Assembly: GCF_008693185.1 (NCBI RefSeq)
Contig: NZ_VXKN01000009.1
Location: forward strand, 62,001 to 126,000
DNA from: Acinetobacter qingfengensis
GTDB taxonomy: Bacteria > Pseudomonadota > Gammaproteobacteria > Pseudomonadales > Moraxellaceae
Length of the DNA stretch: 64,000 nt
Reading direction: 5' to 3'
Below are positions 47,585 to 57,968 of the stretch, in pieces. Position 1 is the stretch's first letter. Every line of letters starts with the position of its first letter. The position numbers and the translations under genes were made by a program. The notes below the pieces were generated by a model. The model saw only the letters and a list, made by a program, of their open reading frames with translations, searched no databases and was not told the origin of the DNA.

Positions 47585-49963
47585 ATGAAAATTAGTGAAA
47601 ATTGGTTACGCACATGGGTTAATCCAAGTGTTGATAGTGATGTACTTGCAGATCAACTGACCATGTTGGGATTGGAAATTGATGACAGTTCACCTGTAGC
47701 AAAACCATTTACTGGAGTTGTAATTGGTGAAGTATTAACAGTTGAACAACATCCAGATGCAGATCGTTTGCGTGTGACCACAGTGAATATTGGCGAAGGA
47801 CAGCCTTTACAAATTGTTTGTGGTGCGCCAAATGTACGTGCAGGATTACGGGTTCCAGTTGCAATCATTGGTGCAGTTCTACCAGGTGACTTTAAAATTA
47901 AAAAAGGTAAACTGCGTGGTGTTGAGTCACATGGTATGTTGTGTGGCGCATCAGAAATTGATCTGGAAGACAAAATTGATGGTTTACTTGAATTACCGGA
48001 AGATGCGCCCATTGGAATCAATATTCGTGATTATTTGAAATTAGATGATCGTGTGATTGATATTAGCATTACACCCAACCGTGGTGATTGTTTCTCTATT
48101 CGGGGAATTGCACGTGAAGTTGCGGTCATTAATAAAATACATTATCAGGCGCCTGATATTAAAGATGTAACAGCAACCATTCCGGATGTAAAAAATATTC
48201 ATCTTGAAACGAAAGGCGTACCACGTTATTTGGGACGTATTATTAAAAAAGTGAATACTAAGGCAGCAACACCTGAATGGATGCAACAAGCATTATCACG
48301 TTCAGGTATCCGAAGTCACAGTATTTTGGTTGATATTACCAATTACGTTCTTATGGAACTGGGACAACCAATGCATGCTTTTGATCTGGCAAAAATTCAA
48401 GGTGATTTGCATGTACGCCAAGCTTATGCAAATGAAAAATTATTTTTACTGAATGAGCAGAATGTTGAATTGCAGGAAGATATCATGGTGATTGCTGATG
48501 ATCATCAAGCCTTGGCAATTGCAGGAATCATGGGTGGATTATCTTCATCGGTAACAGATGAAACGCAGGATATCTTTTTAGAAAGTGCTTTTTTTGGGCA
48601 ATTGGCGATTGCAGGTCGGGCTCGTCGTTTTGGGTTACATACTGATTCATCACAACGTTTTGAACGTGGTGTAGATTTTGAGTTACCACTTGTTGCGATG
48701 CAGCGTGCCAGTCAATTGATTCAAGAATTGGCTGGTGGTGAGTTTGGTCCAATCAGTATTCAGGAACAATCTGAACAATTACCAAAACGTACAGCAATTC
48801 ATTTGACACAGGCACAAGTTGATAAATTGCTAGGATTTAAAATTGACTCACAATTTATTGAAGATGTATTGATTCGTCTGGAATGTAAAGTTGAAGGAGA
48901 TGCACAAAACTGGACGGTGATACCGCCATCACATCGTTTTGACTTGAATATTTATCAGGATTTGGTTGAAGAGATTGCACGAATCTATGGTTACAATAAC
49001 ATTCCAACGGCCAAACCAACCATTGAAATTCAATTGGCAGATTATCAAGATCAAACAGAAATTGGACAATTACGTCAAACTTTAGTGGCTTTGGGTTATC
49101 AAGAGGCCATAAGCTTTAGTTTCGTGGATGAAAAACTGGAAAAACAATTAAATCCACAGGTTCAGGCATTGGCATTGGCAAATCCAATTTCCAGTGATTT
49201 GGCTGTAATGCGTAGTACACTACTGTCTAGTCTCATTCCATGTGTACAATATAATTTGAATCGCCAACAGGATCGTGTACGGTTCTTTGAAATAGGCTTG
49301 CGCTTTGATTATCATGATGCAAAAAATATTGATGATTTAAAACAAATACCAACTCTTGCAATGATAGCAGTTGGTACAAAAACACCAGAATCTTGGCATG
49401 CTAAAGCACAGCCAATGGACTTTTTTGATCTAAAAGGTGATCTTCAATCTATTTTGGCAACAGCACATATTCAGCCAGAATATACCCGATCCAATCGAGC
49501 ATGGCTACATCCAGGGCAATCTGCAGAAATTATCGTTAATGGTCAAAGTATAGGCTACTTCGGCCGTTTGCATCCATCTTTGGAAACAGCACTTGATCTT
49601 GGTATTACATGGGTTGCAGAACTCGATCAACATGAAGTTTTGTTGCCGTATGTCTATAATTTTACAGAAATATCACGTTTTCCTTCCGTTAGACGTGATA
49701 TTGCTGTATTAATTAATGATACTATTGAACTCAGTCGTATAGAGTTAACCATTAAACAAGCAGCAGGTGAGTATTTGGCTGCTTTAAGATTGTTTGATGT
49801 ATACACGGGTCAAGGTGTAGAAACAGGAAACCGTTCATTAGCATTTGCTTTGCATTTCCAACATGCATCACGTACGTTGGAAGATGCTGAAATCAAACAA
49901 GCAATGGACAACGTGATTGAAAGCCTAGAAACAACGTATAATGCAAAATTGAGGGCATCATGA
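47585..49963 (+). CDS. pheT: Phenylalanyl-tRNA synthetase beta subunit
   Basis: A 792-residue subunit (E. coli 795). The order is the tRNA-binding EMAP-like domain ([17 protein letters not shown] at about 57), B3/B4 editing domain ([18 protein letters not shown]), B5 domain, catalytic-like core and the C-terminal FDX-ACB domain ([16 protein letters not shown]). It helps bind tRNA-Phe and removes Tyr mischarge. The GAGG motif lies about 10 bases upstream. Its stop overlaps the ihfA start by four bases. Confidence 0.96.
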   Translation: MKISENWLRTWVNPSVDSDVLADQLTMLGLEIDDSSPVAKPFTGVVIGEVLTVEQHPDADRLRVTTVNIGEGQPLQIVCGAPNVRAGLRVPVAIIGAVLPGDFKIKKGKLRGVESHGMLCGASEIDLEDKIDGLLELPEDAPIGINIRDYLKLDDRVIDISITPNRGDCFSIRGIAREVAVINKIHYQAPDIKDVTATIPDVKNIHLETKGVPRYLGRIIKKVNTKAATPEWMQQALSRSGIRSHSILVDITNYVLMELGQPMHAFDLAKIQGDLHVRQAYANEKLFLLNEQNVELQEDIMVIADDHQALAIAGIMGGLSSSVTDETQDIFLESAFFGQLAIAGRARRFGLHTDSSQRFERGVDFELPLVAMQRASQLIQELAGGEFGPISIQEQSEQLPKRTAIHLTQAQVDKLLGFKIDSQFIEDVLIRLECKVEGDAQNWTVIPPSHRFDLNIYQDLVEEIARIYGYNNIPTAKPTIEIQLADYQDQTEIGQLRQTLVALGYQEAISFSFVDEKLEKQLNPQVQALALANPISSDLAVMRSTLLSSLIPCVQYNLNRQQDRVRFFEIGLRFDYHDAKNIDDLKQIPTLAMIAVGTKTPESWHAKAQPMDFFDLKGDLQSILATAHIQPEYTRSNRAWLHPGQSAEIIVNGQSIGYFGRLHPSLETALDLGITWVAELDQHEVLLPYVYNFTEISRFPSVRRDIAVLINDTIELSRIELTIKQAAGEYLAALRLFDVYTGQGVETGNRSLAFALHFQHASRTLEDAEIKQAMDNVIESLETTYNAKLRAS

Positions 49964-50253
49964 CAGCATTAACTAAAGCCGAGATGGCTGATCATCTCAG
50001 TGTAAAGACTAATCTCAATCGTAGAGAAGCAAAACAAGTTGTGGAACTTTTTTTTAATGAATTAAGTGAAGCATTGATTGCTGGTGAGCAGGTTAAACTT
50101 TCTGGATTTGGTAATTTTGAGTTGCGTGACAAGCGTCAACGTCCCGGTCGAAATCCAAAAACAGGAGAAGAAATCCCTATTACTGCGCGTCGAGTTGTTA
50201 CTTTCCGTGCGGGACAAAAGTTTAGACAGCGTGTCGAAAACGAACAGGGTTAA
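49960..50253 (+). CDS. ihfA: Integration host factor alpha subunit
   Basis: A 97-residue HU/IHF-family protein starting [13 protein letters not shown]. The DNA-binding arm contains [20 protein letters not shown] with the intercalating Pro in KTGEEIP, and [10 protein letters not shown] precedes it. Pairing with pheT and the IHF-specific N-terminus distinguish it from HU. It bends DNA together with IhfB, encoded elsewhere. ATGA overlap with pheT shows coupling; a strong hairpin terminator follows. Confidence 0.95.
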   Translation: MTALTKAEMADHLSVKTNLNRREAKQVVELFFNELSEALIAGEQVKLSGFGNFELRDKRQRPGRNPKTGEEIPITARRVVTFRAGQKFRQRVENEQG

Positions 50254-50279
50254 CGATTGATTTCAGATTAGAGATAAAT

Positions 50280-50305
50280 AAAAGGTGTCGGATACGATGC
50301 CTTTT
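50280..50305 (+). terminator. Rho-independent terminator of pheST-ihfA
   Basis: AAAAGGTGTCG pairs with CGATGCCTTTT over 11 positions (two G-T) around GATA, followed by T residues, 26 bases past the ihfA stop. Confidence 0.8.
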
Positions 50306-50510
50306 TTATTACTATTTTGTCGTGTTCTTAATGATATTGATATTTTTTTATATTTTAAATTAGAGCAGTATTGATAAGTTACAGTATTTTAATATCAGAA
50401 TTGGGCTAAGATATAATCAGTAAGTAGCCTCATAGCTATAATTTTAGTTATAACAATAATTATTTTGGCGTATCAGCTGCATTGTAGTATTAAAAATATT
50501 TTTATCATAA

Positions 50511-50536
50511 AAAAAGAGAGCAAAAGCTCTCTTTTT
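50511..50536 (-). terminator. Rho-independent terminator of the Ala-rich lipoprotein gene
   Basis: AAAAAGAGAGC and GCTCTCTTTTT form a perfect 11-bp stem with an AAAA loop, 20 bases past the stop on the minus strand. Confidence 0.85.
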
Positions 50537-50556
50537 CTCTAAATATAAAATTTAGA

Positions 50557-50811
50557 TTATTGTGCAGTTGAAGCAGCAGCAGCGGCAGAAGCAGCAGCAG
50601 TGTCAGCAGAAGCAGCAGCAGTTTCAGCAGAAGCAGCAGCAATTTCAGCAGAAGCAGCAGCTGGAGCAGCATCTACAGGAGCAGAAGCTTCAGCAGAAGC
50701 AGGAGCAGAAGCTTCAGAAGAAGCAGCAGCTGGAGCTTCTTTCTTAGCACAACCAACAAAAGCTAAAGTAGCGGCAACAGCAGCAGCAACAGCGATATTT
50801 TTGAATAACAT
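50557..50811 (-). CDS. Small alanine-rich repeat lipoprotein
   Basis: An 84-residue lipoprotein: signal AVAAAVAATLAFVGC with Cys at about 21, then a mature chain made almost only of Ala, Ser, Glu, Asp, Thr and Pro. The C-terminal half holds 7-residue repeats of the type (E/D)xAAASA, from 21-bp DNA repeats. The mature part is acidic, likely helical or disordered, and anchored to a membrane by lipid. Similar Ala-rich small lipoproteins are common in Acinetobacter but I do not know a function. A clean terminator and a good signal peptide make it a real gene. Confidence 0.75.
   Translation of the reverse strand: MLFKNIAVAAAVAATLAFVGCAKKEAPAAASSEASAPASAEASAPVDAAPAAASAEIAAASAETAAASADTAAASAAAAASTAQ
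50580..50663. repeat. 21-bp tandem repeats inside the lipoprotein gene
   Basis: About four imperfect copies of a CAGCAGAAGCAGCAGCAGTTT-like 21-base unit (plus-strand reading, one base shifted between copies). The length is a multiple of three, so copy-number change would keep the frame. Confidence 0.7.
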
Positions 50812-51207
50812 GGCATCACTCTCTATATAACATGAGAAAAAAATTTAGATGGAACTATATATTTTAATATCCTTATTCCTCGCATTGAACTTGGATATAT
50901 TAGTTCTATCAACTTGAGCATATCCTATCACTGGCTGTAGGTAATTTCTACTCCCTAATGTTTAATGATCATGAAAAAAATAAATAAATAGAGAGATATT
51001 AAAAAGAATTAGCAATGATATAAAAAAATAAAAGACGTTTTTTGATTTAAGTATTTGATTTAAATTAATATAAATCTTATAAAATAGTTGACATTCATTT
51101 TTAAAATATATAAAAATGCAGTGTAAAAAAATGTAAGTCATGTCAACCCATAAAAAAACTGTCTATTTTCATTTGAAAATAGACAGTTTTTAATGGTAAT
51201 AGGAATG
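50812..51207. other. Intergenic between the lipoprotein gene and rho
   Basis: 396 bases. The right end carries the rho terminator. The left part must hold the lipoprotein promoter; around 50875-50960 the sequence is less AT-rich and GGATAT and ATATCC words could pair, but I see no recognisable RNA or gene. Confidence 0.5.
51154..51191 (-). terminator. Rho-independent terminator after rho
   Basis: Arms 51154-51170 and 51175-51191 are exact complements (17-bp stem, 4-base loop) ending in a T-run on the minus strand, 16 bases after the rho stop. Confidence 0.88.
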
Positions 51208-52470
51208 CTATTGCTTGCGTTTCATTTGATCAAAAAAGTCATCATTAGTTTTTGCTTCTTTCATGCGATCAAGCAGGAACTCCACTGCTGCAAGTTCATC
51301 CATTGGATGAAGTAATTTACGTAAAATCCAGACTTTACGCAGTTTATCTTCATCCATTAAACGTTCTTCACGACGTGTACCAGATTTCTTGATGTTCATG
51401 GCAGGGAAGACACGTTTTTCAGCAATACGACGATCTAGTGTAATTTCCTGGTTACCTGTACCTTTGAATTCTTCGTAAATGACTTCATCCATTTTACTGC
51501 CCGTTTCAATTAGCGCAGTAGAAATAATGGTAAGAGAACCACCTTCCTCAATATTACGTGCTGCACCGAAGAAACGTTTAGGGCGTTCTAAAGCATGTGC
51601 ATCTACACCACCTGTTAATACTTTTCCTGAAGATGGAATGACAGTGTTATAAGCACGCGCCAAACGAGTAATCGAATCAAGCAAAATAACAACATCTTTT
51701 TTATGCTCTACAAGGCGTTTGGCTTTTTCAATCACCATTTCTGCAACTTGTACATGGCGAGCAGGAGATTCGTCAAAGGTTGAAGCCACAACTTCACCAC
51801 GAACACTGCGTTCCATTTCTGTTACTTCTTCAGGGCGTTCATCAATCAATAGAACAATTAAAAAAACTTCTGGATTATTACGCACAATAGACTGCGCAAT
51901 GTTTTGTAATAACATGGTTTTACCGGCTTTTGGAGGTGCAACGATAATTGAACGTTGGCCTTTACCGATTGGTGCAATCAGATCGACAACACGAGCAGTT
52001 AAGTCTTCAGTTGTACCATTGCCTAATTCCATAACCAGTTGTTCTGTTGGAAAAAGTGGTGTTAAATTTTCGAAAAGAATTTTATTACGAGAATTTTCAG
52101 GCGTGTCATAGTTAATCTGATTAACTTTTAACAATGCAAAATAACGTTCGCCTTCTTTTGGTGGGCGAATAGTACCTGTAATAGTATCACCTGTACGTAG
52201 ATTAAAACGGCGAATTTGTGAAGGGCTGACATAAATATCGTCAGGTCCTGCAAGATAAGAGCCTGCGGCCGAGCGTAAAAAACCAAAACCATCAGACAAA
52301 ATTTCTAATACACCATCACCAAAAATTTCTTCACCATTCATGGCATGGCGTTTAAGAATCGCAAAAATAATATCTTGCTTGCGATTACGTGCCATTCCTT
52401 CCAGACCCATAAACTCAGCGATTTTAATCAATTCGCCAATAGGTTTTTTTTTCAGTTCGGTTAAGTTCAT
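51208..52470 (-). CDS. rho: Transcription termination factor Rho
   Basis: A 420-residue RNA helicase, the length of E. coli Rho (419). The N-terminal RNA-binding domain has [17 protein letters not shown], and the ATPase shows Walker A in [14 protein letters not shown] (about 180), the [10 protein letters not shown] segment, Walker [11 protein letters not shown] and the R-loop [12 protein letters not shown]. It acts as a hexamer that ends transcription of untranslated RNA. The leader of about 300 bases before it holds no gene. It shares the region with trxA upstream in the same direction, as in many gammaproteobacteria. Confidence 0.97.
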   Translation of the reverse strand: MNLTELKKKPIGELIKIAEFMGLEGMARNRKQDIIFAILKRHAMNGEEIFGDGVLEILSDGFGFLRSAAGSYLAGPDDIYVSPSQIRRFNLRTGDTITGTIRPPKEGERYFALLKVNQINYDTPENSRNKILFENLTPLFPTEQLVMELGNGTTEDLTARVVDLIAPIGKGQRSIIVAPPKAGKTMLLQNIAQSIVRNNPEVFLIVLLIDERPEEVTEMERSVRGEVVASTFDESPARHVQVAEMVIEKAKRLVEHKKDVVILLDSITRLARAYNTVIPSSGKVLTGGVDAHALERPKRFFGAARNIEEGGSLTIISTALIETGSKMDEVIYEEFKGTGNQEITLDRRIAEKRVFPAMNIKKSGTRREERLMDEDKLRKVWILRKLLHPMDELAAVEFLLDRMKEAKTNDDFFDQMKRKQ

Positions 52471-52732
52471 ATGAGGATAATCAGTGGTTAGTACTTTTTA
52501 CTACAATGGAAAAAAAGGGTTATACAAGTTCGCACACTCAAAGCGGCAAGAGTGATGTCTTGATCGTATCTGCACAAGTAAACGCGGAATAAATAGTTAA
52601 GGCAAAATATCGGAAGACAGAGAAAAGCCGAGCGGCGATCTTATTGTTAGACAAAATCCCTTTTAAAGTTTAAGGAATTTTAATCCTGAACGAACTATAA
52701 GTGAGTAGATAGATTTTGTCAATGAGTTCGGC

Positions 52733-52762
52733 AAAAATATACCATCCGCAAAGGATGGTATA
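52733..52762 (-). terminator. Rho-independent terminator of trxA
   Basis: TATACCATCC (52738-52747) pairs with GGATGGTATA (52753-52762); on the minus strand a T-run follows immediately, 6 bases past the trxA stop. Confidence 0.82.
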
Positions 52763-52768
52763 CAAAAA

Positions 52769-53095
52769 TTATGCGTTTGTATCAATAAATTCAACAAGTT
52801 TAGAACGTGGTACAGCACCGACTTGTTGTGCTACCACTTCGCCATTTTTAAATAACAATAAAGCCGGAATGTTACGAATGTTATAATTGATGGCAGTTGC
52901 TTCACAATTGGTCACATCTACTTTTACAATTTTAACTTTGCCCTGATATTCTTGTGAAAGGTCTTCTAGAACAGGTGCAATGGCTTTACATGGTGCACAC
53001 CATGCCGCCCAGAAATCTACTAGTACAGGGGTGTCACTCTCTAATACATCTGATTTAAAATTGTCATCAGTTGTATTGATGATATGTTCTGACAT
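52769..53095 (-). CDS. trxA: Thioredoxin
   Basis: A 108-residue thioredoxin with the catalytic FWAAWCAPCKAIAP block (Cys32/Cys35 type) and the cis-Pro in IRNIPALLLF. The active site reads WCAPC instead of the common WCGPC; the middle residue tunes redox potential in this family. It starts at ATG 53095 with GGAG six bases upstream; the TTG four codons earlier is unlikely. It is upstream of rho in the same direction, with its own terminator between, and divergent from ppx. Confidence 0.95.
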   Translation of the reverse strand: MSEHIINTTDDNFKSDVLESDTPVLVDFWAAWCAPCKAIAPVLEDLSQEYQGKVKIVKVDVTNCEATAINYNIRNIPALLLFKNGEVVAQQVGAVPRSKLVEFIDTNA

Positions 53096-53400
53096 GAGGT
53101 ACTCCAATTAATGGTTATTTCATTGTAAAAATATGCCGTTAGTTTAACGAATTTGAGGGTTAAATCACAACGCCATACTGTGTTAATTGATTTGATAAGG
53201 GTTGTTTTGCAATTTTCAAGGTAAAAGCCTTGAAAAGCAAATAGAGCTTTCTGATTTAAATTATCGGCAGTCTCGATTTATATCAATTAGATTGATGTCT
53301 TAAAAAGGATTTAAATTTTCAGAATTTATGGCGAAAAACTTTAAAAATTACTGATAGTGGATTAATCTAGGCATGATTTTTTCTGGGACTTTAAAACAGA
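53096..53400. other. Divergent region between trxA and ppx
   Basis: 305 bases with no gene. Its main feature is a hairpin at 53207-53240: perfect 9-bp arms TTTTCAAGG and CCTTGAAAA around a 6-base loop, extended by TTGC/GCAA beyond a 2-base bulge. It could be an operator or a leader structure of the trxA transcript. Confidence 0.5.
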
Positions 53401-54921
53401 ATGTCTGATTTTTTGATAGATGAAGAATTACTTGCCGCAATTGACATGGGGTCAAACAGTTTTCACTTGGCAATTGCGCGAGTGGATCATGGTGAAGTTA
53501 AAAAAGTTGCGTCAATGTCAGAGAAAGTTCAGCTGGCTGCCGGACTGGATGAAAATAACTATTTAAATGAAGCAGCACAGCAACGTGGTTTGGCGTGTTT
53601 ATCACGTTTTGTCGGACGTTTAAGTGCTGTACCGACCAATCGATTACGTATTGTAGCAACGAATGCTTTACGCCAAGCTGAAAATGGTAGCGAATTTATA
53701 CAAAAAGCTGCGGAAATTTTACCTAAACCGATCGAAATTATTGCAGGTCGGGAAGAGGCTCGTTTAATTTATCTAGGCGTATCGCATACCATGGTGAATG
53801 GTGCAAGACGTCTGGTCATTGATATTGGTGGTGGATCAACCGAGTTTATTATTGGTGAAGAATTTGAACCAATTATGACAGAATCACTGCAAATGGGGTG
53901 TGTCGCTTATAGTAAAGCATACTTTCCGGAAGGTGAGATATCAGAGAAAGTGTTTGATAAAGCTGTTGTTGCGGCAAGAAAAGAGTTAAGTGCGATTGCC
54001 AGTGCATATTTGAATACTGGCTGGAATACTGTGGTCGGTTCAAGTGGTACGATTAAAGCTTGCCGCCATATTCTGGTCAATATGGGGCTGAGCGATGAAC
54101 AGCAAAACGTAACTTTTCATGGACTTAAAAAACTTAAAGATCGCTTATTAAAGTTTAAACATATTTCCGAAATTGACTTTGAAGGACTGCGAGATGATCG
54201 CCGTGCAGTATTGCCAGCAGGGTTGGCGATTTTATATGCGATTTTTGATGTACTGGGAATAGAAAGTCTGGCCTATTCAGATGGAGCATTACGTGAAGGT
54301 GTGATGTACGATCTACTAGGACGGTTTCGTCATGAAGACATTCGTGATCGAAGTGTACAGGCCATGATGGGACGTTATAGTGCTGATTTAAAACAAGCCG
54401 AACGTGTTGTAAGTACCGCACAAAAATTATTTGATGATGCTAATGTAACGTTAAATCTTGATGCTGAAGATGGTGATTTACTACGCCGTGCAGCTTATCT
54501 ACATGAAATTGGTCTGGCGATTAGTCATGGTGGTTATCATCGTCATGGCGCCTATTTATTACAACATTCCGATATTGCCGGTTTTTCTCAGATAGATCAA
54601 AATCATTTGTCACATTTGGTCGCTCATCACCGTCGTAAATTACGTCATGATTCATTACTTGATGTACAAAAAGTTGGCGGAAATCGACTGGTTTACCTAT
54701 GTTTACTTCTAAGATTGGCTGTTTTACTCAATCATAGTCGTAGTGATGCTGCATTACCTGAGTTTGATTTACAGGTGAAAAATGAGCATAGTTGGCAATT
54801 GACCATTTCGGGAGATGTGAAACAATGGCCTTTACTGATTGCTGATTTGCAGGATGAACAAATCCAGTTTAAGCACTGGGACATTGATCTGCAAATTAAG
54901 TCCAATCAACACATGGATTAA
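53401..54921 (+). CDS. ppx: Exopolyphosphatase (Ppx/GppA family)
   Basis: A 506-residue protein. The ASKHA ATPase fold starts AAIDMGSNSFHLAIARVDHG, with the second phosphate loop at VIDIGGGSTEFII (about 140) and the conserved E in GREEARLIYLG. The C-terminal third is the HD-like helical domain (HEIGLAISHGGYHRHG and HLVAHHRRK). Members split polyphosphate or pppGpp; length and position next to trxA, as in other Acinetobacter, favour Ppx, though GppA activity cannot be excluded. It is 15 bases upstream of accA. Confidence 0.88.
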   Translation: MSDFLIDEELLAAIDMGSNSFHLAIARVDHGEVKKVASMSEKVQLAAGLDENNYLNEAAQQRGLACLSRFVGRLSAVPTNRLRIVATNALRQAENGSEFIQKAAEILPKPIEIIAGREEARLIYLGVSHTMVNGARRLVIDIGGGSTEFIIGEEFEPIMTESLQMGCVAYSKAYFPEGEISEKVFDKAVVAARKELSAIASAYLNTGWNTVVGSSGTIKACRHILVNMGLSDEQQNVTFHGLKKLKDRLLKFKHISEIDFEGLRDDRRAVLPAGLAILYAIFDVLGIESLAYSDGALREGVMYDLLGRFRHEDIRDRSVQAMMGRYSADLKQAERVVSTAQKLFDDANVTLNLDAEDGDLLRRAAYLHEIGLAISHGGYHRHGAYLLQHSDIAGFSQIDQNHLSHLVAHHRRKLRHDSLLDVQKVGGNRLVYLCLLLRLAVLLNHSRSDAALPEFDLQVKNEHSWQLTISGDVKQWPLLIADLQDEQIQFKHWDIDLQIKSNQHMD

Positions 54922-54936
54922 CAAATAGAGTGTTGT

Positions 54937-55761
54937 ATGAATACTAAGGCAAAAATCTCTCAGGCATGGCAGACGGTTCAAATTGCCCGTCATCCCGACC
55001 GTCCCCAGTTTCTAGATTATGTCAGTGAAATTTTCACTGAATTTGATGTTTTACATGGCGATCGTTTGTTTGGTGATGATGGTGCCCTAGTTGGTGGTTT
55101 GGCACGTTTTGATGGTCAGCCAGTAGTGGTAATTGGTCAACAGAAAGGGCGTACCACACGTGAACGATTACAGCATAATTTTGGTATGTGTAATCCGGAA
55201 GGTTATCGTAAATCGCAACGTTTATTTGATATCGCAGAACGTTTTAACCTTCCAGTATTGACTTTTATTGATACCATGGGTGCTTATCCTGGTGTTGGTG
55301 CCGAGGAGCGTGGGCAGGCAGAGGCGATTGCAAAAAATCTTGCAATTTTATCGGGATTAAAAGTTCCAGTGATTGCTACAGTGATTGGTGAAGGTGGTTC
55401 AGGTGGTGCATTGGCCATTGGTGTTGCTGATAGAGTCATTATGTTGTCACACAGTATTTACTCTGTAATTTCTCCGGAAGGTTGTGCTTCTATCCTATGG
55501 AAAACTGCTGAAAAAGCAGCTCAAGCTAGTGCAGCATTATCATTAACAGCACCTCGTTTACATGCTCTGGGTATTGTTGAAAGTATTATTGAGGAAGGTG
55601 AAGGTGCTCATCTTGATCCACAAACTACAATGTTGCGTTTAAAAGATGAATTGAAAAAAGCACTGGATGAACTTACCGATATGGATGCAGATGCACGATG
55701 CGAAGCACGATACCAACGTTTAATGAAGTTTGGCAGTGCGAATTTAGAAAACGCCTCTTAG
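54937..55761 (+). CDS. accA: Acetyl-CoA carboxylase carboxyltransferase subunit alpha
   Basis: A 274-residue protein with the crotonase-like carboxyltransferase fold: [13 protein letters not shown] at the start, [42 protein letters not shown] and [17 protein letters not shown]. It binds AccD and transfers carboxyl from biotin to acetyl-CoA. The N-terminal extension of about 45 residues found in E. coli AccA is shortened here, so the chain is 274 against about 319 residues. It overlaps the start of tilS by 64 bases. Confidence 0.93.
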   Translation: MNTKAKISQAWQTVQIARHPDRPQFLDYVSEIFTEFDVLHGDRLFGDDGALVGGLARFDGQPVVVIGQQKGRTTRERLQHNFGMCNPEGYRKSQRLFDIAERFNLPVLTFIDTMGAYPGVGAEERGQAEAIAKNLAILSGLKVPVIATVIGEGGSGGALAIGVADRVIMLSHSIYSVISPEGCASILWKTAEKAAQASAALSLTAPRLHALGIVESIIEEGEGAHLDPQTTMLRLKDELKKALDELTDMDADARCEARYQRLMKFGSANLENAS

Positions 55762-57110
55762 ATGATTTAACTCAGTTTAATACATCTGCAAAAGTTATCT
55801 TAGGATGCAGCGGTGGTATGGATTCCATGCTGCTGCTTTATCTTCTAGCCGAACTGATTCCTCATCGTTTATCGGTGATCAGTGTAGACCATCAATTACA
55901 GCCTTTAAGCCAACAATGGTCTTTATGGGTTCAACAAAATTGTCAAAAATTAAATATTCCCTGTCAAATCATTGCTGTTGACCTACAGCAGGGCAATGTT
56001 GAAGCCGCAGCACGTCAAGCACGTTATCAAGCATTATTACAACAATTACAATATGAAGATATATTGGTTCTGGCTCATCATCAGCAAGATCAGGCTGAAA
56101 CTGCTTTACTACGATTATTACAAGGTACGGGAGTACAGGGTTTAGCTGCCATGAAACGTATAGAGCAGCGATTTCAAAAAAATCAACTTGTGGAAAATCT
56201 GCAAAAAGAGCGTTACTGGGTATGGCGGCCTTTATTGGATTTATCCAGAACTCGCATTGAACAGTGGATGCAACAACTCAATCAATCTTATATCAATGAT
56301 CCGATGAATCAGGATCAGCATTATGATCGCGTCTGGTGCCGTCAAAGTGTATGGCCTGTGTTGGAGGCACGTTTTCCAAAGATGCAGGAAAGTATCGCCC
56401 GTTGTACAATATTGATGCAGGATGCACAAGAGATATTGCTTGATGTTTTACAGCAAGACAGGCAACAATGTATTGACGTCTATGGGCGATTGCAGTTATT
56501 AGTTTATCATCAGTTAAGTTCAGCGAGACAACGTCAATTATTATCAAGTTGGATGCAAGCTGATTTGCAATATCGTCCAGCATTGGCAATGGTATTGCGA
56601 TTACAACAAGAAGTGATTGCTGCAAAAGAAGATGCACAAGCAGTATTGCACTATGATGGCATTTATTTTGTTCGTTTTGCTGCACATCTTTATCGTTATT
56701 CAAAATCCGAATGGATAAATTTCAATACGGTTCCAGTTGAGCAAACTGTACAGTACCATCTTGAGCAAAGGTTCAAACAAGCATCAGAGCAATTTCATAT
56801 TCAAAAAGCTGATATTGGTTTGAGTTTTGCATTATTGCAGAAAACTTTGTTATTAAAACCTCGTCAAGGTGGAGAAAAAATTCAATTATGGGGGCGTTCT
56901 GGTCATCGTATGTTAAAAAAAATGCTACAAGATGCAAAAATAGCACCGTGGCAGCGTCATCAAACCCAAATATTGATGTACCATAACGAGGTGTTAGGTG
57001 TGTTTACATCACAAGGATTCTGGTTGGCAGATAGTATTTATGTACAGTCACAAGGCTGGTTGCCACAGATTGATATTGGTATTTTAGGTCGAATGGAAAA
57101 TGATAAGTAA
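55698..57110 (+). CDS. tilS: tRNA(Ile)-lysidine synthase
   Basis: A 470-residue N-type PP-loop ATPase. The SGGxDS motif reads [12 protein letters not shown] at about residue 36, followed by [23 protein letters not shown] and [19 protein letters not shown], all typical of TilS. A C-terminal substrate-binding domain includes [21 protein letters not shown]. It makes lysidine at C34 of tRNA-Ile(CAU) and should be essential. The only usable start codon upstream of the PP-loop is ATG 55698, inside accA, giving a 64-base overlap. It overlaps proC by 11 bases. Confidence 0.93.
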   Translation: MRSTIPTFNEVWQCEFRKRLLDDLTQFNTSAKVILGCSGGMDSMLLLYLLAELIPHRLSVISVDHQLQPLSQQWSLWVQQNCQKLNIPCQIIAVDLQQGNVEAAARQARYQALLQQLQYEDILVLAHHQQDQAETALLRLLQGTGVQGLAAMKRIEQRFQKNQLVENLQKERYWVWRPLLDLSRTRIEQWMQQLNQSYINDPMNQDQHYDRVWCRQSVWPVLEARFPKMQESIARCTILMQDAQEILLDVLQQDRQQCIDVYGRLQLLVYHQLSSARQRQLLSSWMQADLQYRPALAMVLRLQQEVIAAKEDAQAVLHYDGIYFVRFAAHLYRYSKSEWINFNTVPVEQTVQYHLEQRFKQASEQFHIQKADIGLSFALLQKTLLLKPRQGGEKIQLWGRSGHRMLKKMLQDAKIAPWQRHQTQILMYHNEVLGVFTSQGFWLADSIYVQSQGWLPQIDIGILGRMENDK

Positions 57111-57945
57111 TTTCGAGCAAAAAATTAGTTTTATTGGTGGTGGTAATATGGCGCAAGCCATCATTGGTGGTCTGCTTTCCAGAGGTATGCCATCGACACT
57201 CATTACTGTATCAGAACCCGTTGAAAAAATTCAGGAAGTGTTGAAACAACAGGACTTGAATGTGACTGATGATAATGCAGTGGCTATTGAAGATGCCGAT
57301 GTTGTGATTTTGGCGGTTAAGCCACAAGTACTGTCACAGGTACTTACGCCGCTTGCTGGAAAATTAAAACAGCAATTAATTATTTCGATTGTTGCCGGAG
57401 CACCCATTACTTTAATCTCCAGTTTGTTGGATGGTTATGACCGTATTGTGCGGGTGATGCCAAATACACCAGCTTTGGTACAATGTGGTGCAAATGGTGC
57501 ATTTGCATCTGAGGGTGTAAATCAGCAAGATCAGGAGTTAGCAAGCAAGATTTTATCTGCAACAGGTTTGGTGATCTGGGTGGATCAGGAACGTAAGATT
57601 GATGCAATTACTGCTTTGTCTGGCTCGGGACCTGCATATTTTTTCTATCTTATGGAAGCCATGATTCAGGCAGGTAAAAATCTTGGATTAGATGAAAAAA
57701 CGGCTACAGCTTTAACTTTACAGACAGCTTTAGGGGCTGCCCAGATGGCCATTACTTCTGAGCATAGTCCATCACAATTACGTAAAAATGTAACTTCTCC
57801 TGGTGGAACAACACAGGCAGCAATCGAAATTTTTGATCAATTTCAAGTTTCCCAGCATATTCAGGCTGCTTTGGCCGCTGCGGAAAAACGTAGTCAGGAA
57901 CTGGCGCAAGAATTGGCATTACGTATTCAAACCCCATCCAAGTAA
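57100..57945 (+). CDS. proC: Pyrroline-5-carboxylate reductase
   Basis: A 281-residue enzyme starting with a Rossmann motif FIGGGNMAQAIIGGL (residues 11-25), AVKPQVL, RVMPNTPALVQCGANGAF, and the family block GSGPAYFFYLMEAMIQAGKN plus VTSPGGTTQAAIE. It reduces P5C to proline with NAD(P)H. Its start lies within the end of tilS, and the usual proC-yggT pairing is conserved downstream with a 23-base gap. Confidence 0.95.
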   Translation: MISNFEQKISFIGGGNMAQAIIGGLLSRGMPSTLITVSEPVEKIQEVLKQQDLNVTDDNAVAIEDADVVILAVKPQVLSQVLTPLAGKLKQQLIISIVAGAPITLISSLLDGYDRIVRVMPNTPALVQCGANGAFASEGVNQQDQELASKILSATGLVIWVDQERKIDAITALSGSGPAYFFYLMEAMIQAGKNLGLDEKTATALTLQTALGAAQMAITSEHSPSQLRKNVTSPGGTTQAAIEIFDQFQVSQHIQAALAAAEKRSQELAQELALRIQTPSK

Positions 57946-57968
57946 TTTTAGACGAGAGAGTTAATATT

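Larger units (their letters stand above)
50254..50556. other. Intergenic between ihfA and the Ala-rich lipoprotein gene
   Basis: 303 bases bounded by the ihfA terminator on the left and the lipoprotein terminator on the right. The AT-rich middle shows no gene, RNA or repeat that I can identify. Confidence 0.5.

Noticed and set aside
50562..50830. Plus-strand Gln-rich and Ala/Glu-rich frames opposite the lipoprotein gene
   Set aside because: They are products of the GCA/CAG repeat being open in several frames; the minus-strand frame has a signal peptide, lipobox and terminator.
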